The notes under the pieces were generated by a model that saw nothing but the letters and a program-made list of their open reading frames with translations, made no database searches and had not been told where the DNA came from. A DNA stretch of 64,000 nucleotides from Paenibacillus xylanilyticus. GTDB taxonomy: Bacteria; Bacillota; Bacilli; Paenibacillales; Paenibacillaceae. Below, one piece after another: positions 17,951 to 26,740 of this stretch (the first letter of the stretch is position 1; each line of letters opens with the position of its first letter). The translations under genes and the position numbers were made by a program. The stretch is taken from NCBI RefSeq assembly GCF_013359935.1, contig NZ_JABMCB010000201.1:434001-498000 (forward strand). The letters run 5' to 3'.

Positions 17951-18708
17951 TCGCCGGACTCCATATCGGACGGAATGAGTTTATATCCCAGACCGCGGAC
18001 ATTCACCAGCAGCTCAGGTCTCGAGGGATCGGCCTCAATGCGCTCACGAATCCGGTGGATATGAACCATGACGGTGTTGTCGTCGCTGATGGATTCCGAT
18101 CCCCAGACCCGCTCATACAATTCGGATTTGGTGAAGATTCGATTGGGGTGTTTGCAGAAAAAGAGCAGCAGCTGATAAACCAGCGCCGGACAGCTGACCA
18201 CCTGACCTTCTACCCGGAGTTCACCGGCTTGCTCCAATACTTGAAAACGACCGTAATCATAGACGCCTTCCTGCGGTGTAGCGGATGACGGAGTTACGTC
18301 ATGGAGTGAGGGCAATCTGTTCGCTGCGGTCTGTTTAGGCAAATAACGTTTCAGCAGTGATTTAATCCGGGCGACCACTTCCAATGGATTAAAAGGTTTG
18401 ACTACATAATCATCTCCGCCAACCGCGAAGCCGGTCAGTTTGTCATAATCGGTTGTTTTGGCGGTTAAAAAAAGAATGGGGGCATCCGTCAATTGACGCA
18501 GAAAAGGACAGATTTCCAGCCCGCTTCTGCCAGGAAGCATGACGTCCAGCACGATGCAATGATAGGTTTTGTTTTCGCATGCGCTAATCGCATCTTCTCC
18601 CGTGGTGACCGTGTCAATGTCTATGAACTGCTCTTTGAGCAGTACCGTTTTTAACATATGTAAAATCGCCTGTTCATCATCCACAAGCAGGATTGAAACT
18701 TCATTCAT
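17947..18708 (-). CDS. OmpR/PhoB family response regulator
   Basis: DNA-binding regulator of 253 residues, first gene of the two-component operon. The receiver domain has the acidic pair in VDDEQ, the phosphorylatable Asp in VLDVMLPGRSG, the Thr/Ser switch in FLTAK and the Lys in VVKPFNP. A linker of about 35 residues precedes a winged-helix effector domain ending in VNVRGLGYKL. The stop overlaps the kinase start, giving coupled translation. The operon is divergent from a lipoprotein peptidase gene, a plausible but unproven target. Confidence 0.94.
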   Translation of the reverse strand: MNEVSILLVDDEQAILHMLKTVLLKEQFIDIDTVTTGEDAISACENKTYHCIVLDVMLPGRSGLEICPFLRQLTDAPILFLTAKTTDYDKLTGFAVGGDDYVVKPFNPLEVVARIKSLLKRYLPKQTAANRLPSLHDVTPSSATPQEGVYDYGRFQVLEQAGELRVEGQVVSCPALVYQLLLFFCKHPNRIFTKSELYERVWGSESISDDNTVMVHIHRIRERIEADPSRPELLVNVRGLGYKLIPSDMESGE

Positions 18709-18959
18709 GACGTAAAAGATCCTCCCTGATTTTTAGGTGTAAATTGACCGTTCGTATGATCATTTCTATTGGTCTATCAGGTTTATCATACCATTCAGAA
18801 GGGCTGTGCAGTGTGCGGGCAACCTTAACAGAATCTTAATTATGAAGCGCAGACCTCCTCAGAGTTATGGTAGACGTAAGATGAGGTTAGGCGAAGGATA
18901 AGATTGATTCTGTACACTTAACTGGAAAGATATCGTTCTACAAGAAGGAGTGCAGGGAA

Positions 18960-20102
18960 GTGAACAGATTCAATAAGAAGAGTGACCAGCAGGATATGAC
19001 GTTAATGCAGGGAAAGTACACTACGAAATCAGGATATGCTGTGCATGAAAAACTAAGGAGCAGGAGAGGCTGGCAGCTGCTTGTAGCAGCCATTGGATCG
19101 TGTGTAATACTATCTGCCTGCGGGAATTCGGAATCATCCAGCCAGGCGGAGCAACCATCGGCAGAACAAACAGCGGATGCAGCTCCAGCGGGAGCGGACA
19201 CCAATCAGGAAGAGACTACGGCTGCCAAGGAGGGCGCGATGATTACACCTGACAATTTTATTGATACCTTAATGCATGGTTCGAAGGAGGACATATATAA
19301 TCAGATGAGTCCGGAGCTCAAAGACACGTTAACACTGGAACAGTTCAAGGCGTCTGCGGACAGCTTCCTGGAAGGGGTCAATTCTTGGGATCCGGTTGTG
19401 GAAGTCAACCTGAATAACCTGTCTGAGCATTCCTGGAGAGATGAGACGGGAACCAAGGGGATTCAAGCTTATTTTACCGAAGAACATCAGATTGCCGGCC
19501 TATTGATCCAACCCCTTGAAAGGCATGAGGAGACGGACAAGAAGCTTACCAAAACCGAATTTCAGTTTCCTGTGAAGGGCGAATGGTTTGTGTTCTGGGG
19601 AGGAAACGATGTGATGTCCAACTATCATTATGCGCATGAAACGCAGCGTTACGCATTGGACATCGTTCGAACGCAGGAAAATTCAAGTTATCAAGGGGAG
19701 GCCACGGCGAACGAAAACTATTACGCTTTTGGTGAGCCGCTCTATGCTGCTGCTGATGGGAAGGTCGTCGAGATCAAAAACGACATTCCCGATAACACGC
19801 CTGGAGTGATGAATGCCGAAGAACCAGCAGGAAATTTTGTGGTCATTGATCATGGCAGTGGGGAATACAGCATCACGGCACATATCAAGGAAGGCAGTGT
19901 AGCGGTCAAAAAAGGGGATAAAGTCAAGCAAGGTGATCTGATTGGTGAGCTTGGAAATTCCGGTAACTCCAGTGAAGCCCACCTGCACTTTCAAGTCTCG
20001 GACGGACCTGATCTATTCACTTCCCGTTCGCTCCAAATCCGTTGGGCAGATCCGAGTCAGGTGCTAACGCGAGGAAATGTTTTTCAGGGACTTCCTGAAT
20101 AG
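18960..20102 (+). CDS. M23 family metallopeptidase lipoprotein with DUF3887-like domain
   Basis: Predicted membrane-anchored cell-wall endopeptidase of 380 residues. A long basic N-terminus precedes the signal helix and lipobox ILSAC (about residue 55). A Glu/Ala-rich spacer, a DUF3887-like domain (about 95-135, FIDTLMHGSKEDIYNQM) and the LytM-type M23 domain follow. Metal ligands visible are His and Asp around HETQRYALD and the HLHF motif near residue 341. The GTG start at 18960 has AAGGAG upstream; because the signal helix lies far downstream, a later start is possible. Divergent placement next to a two-component system suggests envelope-stress control, which is inference. Confidence 0.85.
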   Translation: MNRFNKKSDQQDMTLMQGKYTTKSGYAVHEKLRSRRGWQLLVAAIGSCVILSACGNSESSSQAEQPSAEQTADAAPAGADTNQEETTAAKEGAMITPDNFIDTLMHGSKEDIYNQMSPELKDTLTLEQFKASADSFLEGVNSWDPVVEVNLNNLSEHSWRDETGTKGIQAYFTEEHQIAGLLIQPLERHEETDKKLTKTEFQFPVKGEWFVFWGGNDVMSNYHYAHETQRYALDIVRTQENSSYQGEATANENYYAFGEPLYAAADGKVVEIKNDIPDNTPGVMNAEEPAGNFVVIDHGSGEYSITAHIKEGSVAVKKGDKVKQGDLIGELGNSGNSSEAHLHFQVSDGPDLFTSRSLQIRWADPSQVLTRGNVFQGLPE

Positions 20103-20210
20103 CCAAGTAAGTTTTATTGGCTGGATACATGGATGCGGTTAGCCAAGAGTTGAAATTGGAAGCATAAGTTAATTTTGAGTCCTGATAGAACGCAAAATGA
20201 TCATTCAATT

Positions 20211-20246
20211 AGACAGTCGGCGAATTTCGTCGGCTGTCTTTGCGTT
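20211..20246 (+). terminator. Rho-independent terminator after the M23 lipoprotein gene
   Basis: A 14-bp stem with two GU pairs (AGACAGTCGGCGAA with TTCGTCGGCTGTCT) and almost no loop is followed by TTTGCGTTT. Confidence 0.75.
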
Positions 20247-20347
20247 TAGCCAACGGTAGGTTAGTTTATAAGACGATCTCAACGTACCGAGAAACTTACA
20301 TTAAAAAGTACATCTCTGTGCTAATCCAAATGGAACTAGAAACGAAG

Positions 20348-20382
20348 AAACGACAGCGTCTTGTAGAGAGATTGTCGTTTTT
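20348..20382 (+). terminator. Small hairpin with T-run between convergent genes
   Basis: A perfect 8-bp stem AAACGACA / TGTCGTTT with a 17-base loop is followed by TT and lies just before the 3' end of the convergent MBL hydrolase. It is weaker than a typical terminator, and its role for either gene is uncertain. Confidence 0.4.
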
Positions 20383-20392
20383 CACTAAAACT

Positions 20393-21055
20393 CTAAACTT
20401 GTATAATTTCTGCTATCTGTTCTTTTACTTGTACATCACATAATCCACCGTGATAACAAACGATGGATATAAGATCGAGATCGACGTACTTGTTCAGCGA
20501 GAGCCGTGCTGTATTCATATCAGGTGTAGTCGGTGCATGAATACCCCCTAGTTTTCCGTTTACACTGTACATGGAATCCCCAGCAATAAGAGTTTTACTT
20601 TCCCTCAGGTAAAAACTGAGATTGCCTGGTGTATGTCCAGGGGTGTGGATGACGCGGATTCCCCCGCAAAACGGTAGTTCCTGACCATCTGTTAAGGTTT
20701 TGTGTACCTTGCCCTTTGGAGGATTGACCAAATGACCATCTTTCAAGAGAGGCAGCTCCCCCTGAATATAAGGCTTATCCAATTCGTGTGCATAAACCCT
20801 AAATTCGCTACCACACGCCTGCATAATTTCTGGAAGATTTCCTATATGATCGAGATCCTGATGACTCAATATTACAGCTTTTAATTTGTCTAACGAGACA
20901 CCAGCCTTCTTCATTGCCATACGTAAATCCTCGAATTGACCTGGAAAACCCGTATCTATTAGAATAGTCATTTCTTGGTCCTTAAGAAGAATGGGGTGTA
21001 TGACATTCCCTTGGTAGTCCAGACGAAGCATTTCGATTCCCTTTGCGATTTCCAT
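20393..21055 (-). CDS. MBL-fold metallo-hydrolase (paralogue of the one at 11409-12155)
   Basis: A 220-residue zinc-type hydrolase. Its metal motif LSHQDLDHIGN carries the same Asp-for-His change as the paralogue, and the later HTPGHTPGN, AGDSMYSVNG and VCYHGG blocks match too. It lacks the 25-30 residue insert in the middle of the longer copy. The ATG has AGGACTAAT upstream, a moderate ribosome binding site. The two copies are 9 kb apart on the same strand and have diverged considerably, so they are not a recent duplication. Substrate unknown. Confidence 0.87.
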   Translation of the reverse strand: MEIAKGIEMLRLDYQGNVIHPILLKDQEMTILIDTGFPGQFEDLRMAMKKAGVSLDKLKAVILSHQDLDHIGNLPEIMQACGSEFRVYAHELDKPYIQGELPLLKDGHLVNPPKGKVHKTLTDGQELPFCGGIRVIHTPGHTPGNLSFYLRESKTLIAGDSMYSVNGKLGGIHAPTTPDMNTARLSLNKYVDLDLISIVCYHGGLCDVQVKEQIAEIIQV

Positions 21056-21379
21056 AAAGATTAGTCCTCCGTAGAATGAATTTTTAAATAAAGTATCTTC
21101 TTTCTGTAAACGATCCAGATCCGTATAAAGATACGGGGAATGATGCCATCACTTACTACTTTTATGGATTTAAATGCGTAGTAGGTGACACGCCTTAGTA
21201 AGTACTCCAAAAGATGATGGGACAGTATGAGATTTTCTCAAGTGAAGAACCGTTTGAGTAGGAGAAACGCAATGTTAAGCCTATCATCAATTAAAAAAGA
21301 AGTGGTGACCCAAGATTGGCAAGCAAAATCAAAGCAGCCCGCAGCGAAGGTATTCGCGGGGCTGCCATGTCTGTTGTGG
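21056..21379. other. Intergenic region upstream of the MBL gene
   Basis: These 324 bases hold the promoter side of the MBL hydrolase and the terminator of the next minus-strand gene. Around 21120-21210 there are short direct and inverted pieces (TTACTACTTTTATGG, GCGTAGTAGGTGA) with no clear meaning. Small open frames here look random. Confidence 0.3.
21325..21365 (-). terminator. Rho-independent terminator of the YpeB-like gene
   Basis: Read on the minus strand, GCAGCCCCGCGAA pairs with TTCGCTGCGGGCTGC and is followed by TTTGATTTT, 15 bases after the stop codon. Confidence 0.8.
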
Positions 21380-22702
21380 TTAAAAGTTATAATCAATGCC
21401 TTCTCCAGCGCCTGTGCGGGCGTTTACGTATACGTGAGAAACACCTGCGATCCCTGTGACGGGAAATGTGTATACAAGCTTATTGTTGTGGATCTCCAGC
21501 TTTGGCTTACCCGAGACGTTTACTTTTGGGCCAAGCTTCGAGTAGGCTTGCTCCGCTGTCAGCTTCGGGTGAATGGGGAAGGTTTTATTGTAATGGGAAA
21601 AATAATTAGACGCATCAAAGCTCTTCAACACACCGGTATGGCGATCAAATTGCCATACGACTTTCATCTGCGGAATGGAAACTTGCTCCCGAACCGGAAT
21701 ATACGTGAGATAAATGGAGGTTTCTTTTATCTCTTTGGCTACTAATGTCAGACGTTCGTCAGACCAGCGAGCCATCCAGGTGTCCGCAACCGCAACAGCC
21801 TGCTTTAAGTCCATGGATTGCTCCACAGCTTCTTCTTTGGGGATCGAGCCGTGGCTTGTCACTTGGAGCACGTGTCCGCTTTTACTCAGTGTTGCAATAT
21901 AGGAGCTGGTTTGTTTTCCATCGGTGTCCGATAACTTGAAATCCATGACTTCTCCGAATTGGGGGCTGCTCCCGCCGGAGACCATGTGGACGATTTGCTT
22001 ACCTGCCCCTTTATTCCAAGCCTCGCCCATGAAGATTTTCGCTTTGGCAGCAAGCTCCGTAGCCTTATAAGTGGTTTCACCGGCGAAAACGGTTCCTGGC
22101 TTCGGAGGTATGTAAGGATTCTGGTTATACAGGAACTCGTTAAAGGCCTTATTGCCGTACGTGGAGACCGAGTCAAGTTGAGACAAGGCCACTTCCATCG
22201 CGGTCGATATCTGTTGTATATCTGATAAAGAGGAATTAACAGCTTTCTCTCTCATCTGATCGAGATACGGCAGGGCGGTCCTCGCGAATGTTCTCATACG
22301 CTGAATTTGTTCTAATTGATCCGGGTTGAGCGACCTTCCCTTCTCGCTGGCGGGATAGGCCAAGTAGCGGCTGCCTTCCGTGATAAACGACTCATATGAC
22401 CAAGATTGAAAGTTCATTGTAACGGATCCGATCCTTACATATTGTAAGATAAAATTGGCATTTTCAATGGCAGATTGAAGTGCTGCTTGCCGATCTGCAA
22501 TCGTAGATGCCGCAAGGGACTCCGCAAGCGCATAGTCAAAATCGCGCAAGTAGAAAGATTGCATATGTGACCAGTACTGCGTATTGCGCTGTTGCTGCTG
22601 CTCCCATTGCCGATTATTCTGATGCTCTGTATAACTGAAATACGTGCCCGCTAATGTCGTCAAGCAAAGCAAGCCAATGATGGATTTGGTGCGAACGTTC
22701 AT
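21380..22702 (-). CDS. YpeB-like germination protein with PepSY-type repeats
   Basis: Membrane-anchored protein of 440 residues resembling YpeB, which in Bacillus stabilises the cortex-lytic enzyme SleB in spores. An N-terminal helix (about 9-26, IIGLLCLTTLAGTYFSY) anchors it. A helical region with a Gln-rich stretch comes next, followed by C-terminal PepSY-like repeats. The segment LKSFDASNYFSHYNKTFPIH and then PKLTAEQAYSKL aligns well with the end of YpeB. The ATG at 22702 has GGGAG upstream; the open frame continues to a GTG at 22765 without support. No sleB gene adjoins it, which is unusual, so it may be a second, orphan paralogue. Confidence 0.78.
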   Translation of the reverse strand: MNVRTKSIIGLLCLTTLAGTYFSYTEHQNNRQWEQQQQRNTQYWSHMQSFYLRDFDYALAESLAASTIADRQAALQSAIENANFILQYVRIGSVTMNFQSWSYESFITEGSRYLAYPASEKGRSLNPDQLEQIQRMRTFARTALPYLDQMREKAVNSSLSDIQQISTAMEVALSQLDSVSTYGNKAFNEFLYNQNPYIPPKPGTVFAGETTYKATELAAKAKIFMGEAWNKGAGKQIVHMVSGGSSPQFGEVMDFKLSDTDGKQTSSYIATLSKSGHVLQVTSHGSIPKEEAVEQSMDLKQAVAVADTWMARWSDERLTLVAKEIKETSIYLTYIPVREQVSIPQMKVVWQFDRHTGVLKSFDASNYFSHYNKTFPIHPKLTAEQAYSKLGPKVNVSGKPKLEIHNNKLVYTFPVTGIAGVSHVYVNARTGAGEGIDYNF

Positions 22703-23001
22703 GTCTTTTAAAGCTCCCGTCTTTGTCTTCAGAATGCTTATCCACTTTAACAAAGATGAGAACACAGTTTAATGAGTAAATATTGCCAATTCAAAATGGC
22801 TACCTGTTAGGCTAATTCTGCACGTGGTATCTAGTGATTCACTCATATTGGACAATGAATGGAGGGTCTATGTACGAGCTGACTTATAAAAATCGGCTTG
22901 ATCTACAAAAGAAAAGCAGGGCAACCGATATATATATGCTGCACCTAATCTTCACTTGCAACGGAAGAGTGGCATTATAACATCTCATGGAGGTCATCTG
23001 C
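22703..23001. other. Divergent intergenic region
   Basis: About 300 bases lie between the YpeB-like gene and the SLH gene. A 36-codon frame at 22870-22980 has GGAGGG in front but resembles nothing and has no coding signature I trust. The GGAGG for the SLH gene lies at 22989-22993. Confidence 0.3.
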
Positions 23002-25140
23002 TTGAAATTGCACAAAAAAGCGTCTTTATTTTTATCTGTTCTTCTGTTATCACCTATGGTATTGCCAACGACGAGTATCTACAATTTTAATGGGTCGGGA
23101 AACATTGCCTTTGCGGCTGAACCACAGGCTAATTCAATCTATATTATAGGACCAGGTGTATTTTCACCTAATCGTGAGTTACAACTGACTGCGAACGGTA
23201 TGATGAGCGATAGCAGCATTACAGATATCAGTTCAACGGCTACTTGGAATTCTGACAACGAAGCAGTTGCTACTGTATCCCCAGGAGGAATTGTGACGGG
23301 GGTAACGGTGGGTACAGCCAATATTACTGCATCACGTGATGGGAAAGTTTCTAGTACGTTCCCTGTCACAGTAACTTGGGCAACATACCAAAAGTTACAA
23401 GATACCAAGGATGCATTAGAACTACCATTTACCGGTGGTCAAACTGAGGATAATGTTACTTCAAAAATCAATTTACCTACTCAAATGGAGAATGTATTTT
23501 TGTCATGGTCTTCATCTGAACCAACGATTATTGCAAACGACGGTAACGTCAAACGTCCTCCATATGTGGGTGGAGATAAGCAGGTTACGCTTACGGCTAC
23601 ACTTCGAGCTGGAAGTGAAGCTCCAGTAACGAAGGAGTTTATCCTTAACGTTGTTAAAGCAGAACCTGCACCAGAGGATAAGCTTCGTGAAGCTTTAGAT
23701 GAGTTGCGGATTACTTATTATTATGGAGACACGGCCGAAGGGGTTAGAAGTTCAGAGGTAGGCTTACCTATTGGAGGGAAATATGGATCGTCCATATCTT
23801 GGGTATCAAGCGACCCTTCCATCATTAGTTCCGGCGGTAGAGTGTATCGGACGCTAGATGATATGGATCATGTAGTTAAATTGACTGGAAGAGTATATGT
23901 GGATGGTGTTTTTGAAACTCGTGATTTCTTCGTTAATGTTAGGTATATAAATAGAGATAAAATGATTACTTCGTTCGCTCTTGATGAGCATGTTGGAGTT
24001 ATAGATGAAGATAACAAGACAATTACGTTCGATATACCTCGGGGTGCATCTGACAAATCCATGATTGTTACGTATACTGCAAAAGGATTACAGGTTCTCG
24101 ATAATGGTATTATGATGACTAGTGGAGTATATAAACTATATCCATTCTTCGTTAAAAATTACAGTGTCACTGTTACAGATGAAATGCTGAATCCTGTACA
24201 CTACAAGTTGGTATTTACAGGCGAATCTACAACACCAGGACCGACGCCAGTGCCATCACCAACGCCAGCACCAGTGCCAACGCCAACGCCAGTGCCATCA
24301 CCAGTGCCAACGCCAACGCCATCACCAACGCCAACGCCAGCACCAACGCCATCACCAGTGCCGACGCCAGCGCCATCACCAGCGCCGACGCCAACGCCAT
24401 CACCATTGCCAGCACCTTCACCAACGCCAACACCAGTGCCGTCACCGACGCCAACACCAGTGCCGTCACCGATACCGGCACCTACACCAACGCCGGTACC
24501 TACACCGACGACAACCGATAGTGGTTTTAACAAAGATATATTTAAGCCTGGAACTAGTGCTACTCAAATTCTAGAATCAAAAATTAACGATGCTTTAAAA
24601 AATCAAGGTAACGTGTTTAAACCGATTGATATTAAAAATCATTGGGCCGAACAAACCATTGATATTTTCACTAAGTTGAACATTATTAAAGGCTATGAAG
24701 ACAAGACGATCCGACCTAATCAGGACATGTCCCGCGGAGAGTTCGTAGGAATACTGTCCCGCATTTTTGATGTTGGTGGAACCAAGCAAGTTGCTCTAAA
24801 AGATATTAAAGGTCATTGGGCCGAAGACGCCATTGTGCAGTTTACGCAAGCGGGTATTATTCGTGGAAACGGCAATGGAACATTCAAACCAAACAAGGCA
24901 ATTACACGTGAAGAGATGGCCGTGATTCTATCCAAGATCGTTGATTTTCAAGGGGTAACCCAAAACAAGATGGATAATTCCAATCCGATTCAAATGGTAG
25001 CACAAGCGGGTGTTATTCAAGGTAATGGGAATGGGGACCTCAATGCTAAGGGCACAGCCTCAAGAGCGGAAGCATTGCAACTCATCCTTAACACCTTAAA
25101 GCTAAACTCCAAAATTAAAACGATGCTTGAACTTTTATAA
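23002..25140 (+). CDS. S-layer homology domain surface protein with Ig-like repeats and Pro-rich linker
   Basis: Exported cell-surface protein of 712 residues. A signal peptide (cut near NIAFAAEPQ) is followed by a Big_2-like Ig domain, two atrophied Ig-like modules (WSSSEPTIIANDGNVK and WVSSDPSIISSGGRVY), another beta domain, and a linker of about 90 residues made only of Pro with Thr, Ser, Ala, Val and a few Leu/Ile. Three SLH repeats close the protein; the first two carry NHWAEQTI and GHWAEDAI, while the third is degraded. SLH repeats bind pyruvylated secondary wall polymer. The TTG at 23002 is chosen because GGAGG lies eight bases upstream; an ATG at 22987 sits on top of that site. A terminator follows. 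Confidence 0.9.
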   Translation: MKLHKKASLFLSVLLLSPMVLPTTSIYNFNGSGNIAFAAEPQANSIYIIGPGVFSPNRELQLTANGMMSDSSITDISSTATWNSDNEAVATVSPGGIVTGVTVGTANITASRDGKVSSTFPVTVTWATYQKLQDTKDALELPFTGGQTEDNVTSKINLPTQMENVFLSWSSSEPTIIANDGNVKRPPYVGGDKQVTLTATLRAGSEAPVTKEFILNVVKAEPAPEDKLREALDELRITYYYGDTAEGVRSSEVGLPIGGKYGSSISWVSSDPSIISSGGRVYRTLDDMDHVVKLTGRVYVDGVFETRDFFVNVRYINRDKMITSFALDEHVGVIDEDNKTITFDIPRGASDKSMIVTYTAKGLQVLDNGIMMTSGVYKLYPFFVKNYSVTVTDEMLNPVHYKLVFTGESTTPGPTPVPSPTPAPVPTPTPVPSPVPTPTPSPTPTPAPTPSPVPTPAPSPAPTPTPSPLPAPSPTPTPVPSPTPTPVPSPIPAPTPTPVPTPTTTDSGFNKDIFKPGTSATQILESKINDALKNQGNVFKPIDIKNHWAEQTIDIFTKLNIIKGYEDKTIRPNQDMSRGEFVGILSRIFDVGGTKQVALKDIKGHWAEDAIVQFTQAGIIRGNGNGTFKPNKAITREEMAVILSKIVDFQGVTQNKMDNSNPIQMVAQAGVIQGNGNGDLNAKGTASRAEALQLILNTLKLNSKIKTMLELL
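24235..24510 (+). repeat. Low-complexity tandem repeat encoding the Pro-rich linker
   Basis: Imperfect 6-, 12- and 18-base units of the type CCAACGCCAGTG/CCATCA repeat for about 275 bases and encode alternating Pro and small residues. This is coding low-complexity sequence prone to slippage, not a CRISPR array. Every third base varies most, consistent with selection on the protein. Confidence 0.9.
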
Positions 25141-25156
25141 TTAAATTAAGAAGGAC

Positions 25157-25187
25157 AAAAGGCGCCTCGATTAGTAGGCGCTTTTTT
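25157..25187 (+). terminator. Rho-independent terminator after the SLH gene
   Basis: Stem AGGCGCCT / AGGCGCTT-type pairing (AAAAGGCGCCT with AGGCGCTTTTTT) lies 17 bases after the stop codon and is followed by a six-T run. Confidence 0.8.
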
Positions 25188-25381
25188 GTATTCTTCAATT
25201 AACGAGCAGGATAGCGTATCGCCTTTTATTTGATTGCTAGTCGTCGATGGAACTCGCCCAACCAATTGGGCGTACACATAGGGAACTTCATCGTTTGACT
25301 ACCTTTATTTATATAGTATATTCATGCTGGCAATGGATAACGCTTAAGGTTAAATATATGTTACGCGGGAGGTATCGTTTC

Positions 25382-25615
25382 TTGAAATTTGAACTAGGGC
25401 GTTGCTTACTGAATGAACGTTTGAAGGAATCCGGAAAGTCAGCGGAATGGCTGGCAAAAGACTTACTTTTTAAACCGGAACGAGTTTACGACTTTATTGA
25501 AAACAAAAGAGTGATGCCACTCAAAATTGCCATATCGATCGCCGATTCCATTGGTTGTGATGTTCGTGACTTGTATGAATTAATTCCGAACGATAATGAA
25601 GTACAGGGAGTTTAA
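25382..25615 (+). CDS. Short Cro/C1-type helix-turn-helix protein
   Basis: A 77-residue DNA-binding protein consisting of little more than one HTH_3/XRE domain: LGRCLLNERLKESGKSAEWL, then LLFKPERVYDFIENKRVMP, then IADSIGCDVRDLYEL. This is the common five-helix layout with the last motif typical of the family. The start is taken as TTG at 25382 with GGGAGG nine bases upstream; the frame is open further 5' but has no good site. It stands alone and has no visible partner gene, so its targets are unknown. It could be a transcription regulator or a relic of a larger mobile or phage module. Confidence 0.8.
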   Translation: MKFELGRCLLNERLKESGKSAEWLAKDLLFKPERVYDFIENKRVMPLKIAISIADSIGCDVRDLYELIPNDNEVQGV

Positions 25616-25712
25616 TCGAATAAGTGGCAGGTCGCATTAAAGCTACAAATGTGATTCATGAACCTAACGAAAAAAACAGGGTCAATATAACAAAAAGGCA
25701 GCTGCTCAATGT

Positions 25713-25763
25713 ATGAACTGCACCTCATATGTTAGACATAACTAACCATGGGGTGCAGTTCAT
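25713..25763. repeat. Palindromic IS-end-like sequence (IS3/IS150 type) or hairpin
   Basis: ATGAACTGCACC and GGTGCAGTTCAT form a perfect 12-bp inverted repeat around GTTAGACATAACTAAC, itself nearly palindromic. The arrangement resembles the terminal region of IS3/IS150-group elements from Firmicutes as I remember them. No transposase gene is present. A surrounding GCAGC / GCTGC pair widens the hairpin. It lies between convergent genes, so it could also work as a terminator. Confidence 0.45.
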
Positions 25764-25811
25764 TAGTTATATCCGGCTGCTATTTATAGCAAAGTATTGT
25801 GGATCAATTTA

Positions 25812-26429
25812 TTATTTAATCTTAATACGATAATAGTAGTCTTCGGTCATTTGCTTGATAACGTCCTCACGCTTCATTTTAACGCTGTATGGAAGACGGT
25901 TTTTATCACCGATGATGAAATCCTTATATGTACCAGCTTTGGTATTAAGCAATTTCGTTTCACTTGTTAGCACCGTATGGTCTTTAGTGAGCGTTTCCAT
26001 CACGATGACCGGTGGTCTTGATACGTCTTTGGTCAGCGTATAGGTAAAGTCCAGATTGATGCCGCCTAGGAAGGACTTGCTATCCATGGAAGTAATATAA
26101 TCATAGTTTGCCTCTGTGGTCAGGATTTCAACTGCATCGTTCTTAACAAGAGGGTAATCTTCTTCCGGATTTTTAATGGAAATCGTATTGTTTGCTCCAT
26201 CCCACTTTACTTCATAACCAAGTGACTCACCGACCAGCCGAAGCGGTACATAGGTTTTTCCATTATAGGAAATTGGAGCTTCTGAAGGCGTCCCGATCAC
26301 TCGGCCCTCCAAGAGCATCATAATTTGCGGAGACAACTGGGCAGTAATCTGACTTCCCGCTGCCCAAACAGTAGTAGGAATAAGCAGTCCAGCTGCCAGG
26401 ATCAGGCTCGCTTTCCATCGTTTCTTCAT
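25812..26429 (-). CDS. Copper amine oxidase N-terminal domain (stalk) protein, exported
   Basis: A 205-residue exported protein. A signal peptide (MKKRWKASLILAAGLLIPTT, cut after VWA) precedes a copper amine oxidase N-terminal-type domain with YNGKTYVPLRLVGESLGYEV and the following VKWDGANNTISIK. The domain is common in Paenibacillus surface proteins and is not an oxidase on its own. The last 90 residues are unassigned. The ATG at 26429 has AAGGAGG six to seven bases upstream; the open frame extends 18 codons 5' without signal-peptide character. Confidence 0.87.
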   Translation of the reverse strand: MKKRWKASLILAAGLLIPTTVWAAGSQITAQLSPQIMMLLEGRVIGTPSEAPISYNGKTYVPLRLVGESLGYEVKWDGANNTISIKNPEEDYPLVKNDAVEILTTEANYDYITSMDSKSFLGGINLDFTYTLTKDVSRPPVIVMETLTKDHTVLTSETKLLNTKAGTYKDFIIGDKNRLPYSVKMKREDVIKQMTEDYYYRIKIK

Positions 26430-26740
26430 ATGTATCCTCCTTGTTACATGTAGTAATATCTTATATTTTGGAGGGACGGTCATAGGAGTAGAAGAGACTT
26501 TTTCCCTAATTACGCTGAGAAAAACCGCGAACAGGACTAGTTAATGTCGAATGAAGGCGGAAAATTGTATCAATATTCTAATTTTGTACAAATGTTATTT
26601 ACAATAATTAGAAACATATGTTCTAATGGTGGTATTCCTTTTCTAACTGGAGTATTTCTTCGTGTGACACAGAACGGGATTGTGTTTGTTGTCCGTGTTG
26701 GATAATAAATGTATTCAAGTCATTAAAGGAGGCAAATAGG
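26430..26740. other. Divergent intergenic region, AT-rich
   Basis: These 311 bases separate the exported stalk protein and the VOC gene, which are read in opposite directions. It is AT-rich with homopolymer runs, and promoters for both genes are expected here. I can name no operator or RNA element. AAAGGAGG for the VOC gene is at 26726-26733. Confidence 0.3.

Noticed and set aside
22870..22980. 36-codon open frame with GGAGGG upstream
   Set aside because: The translated sequence shows no coding character or similarity I recognise, and it lies in a divergent promoter region.
24201..24533. Repeat array that could be mistaken for a CRISPR
   Set aside because: The units are 6-18 bases, have no distinct spacers and are in frame with a Pro-rich protein linker.
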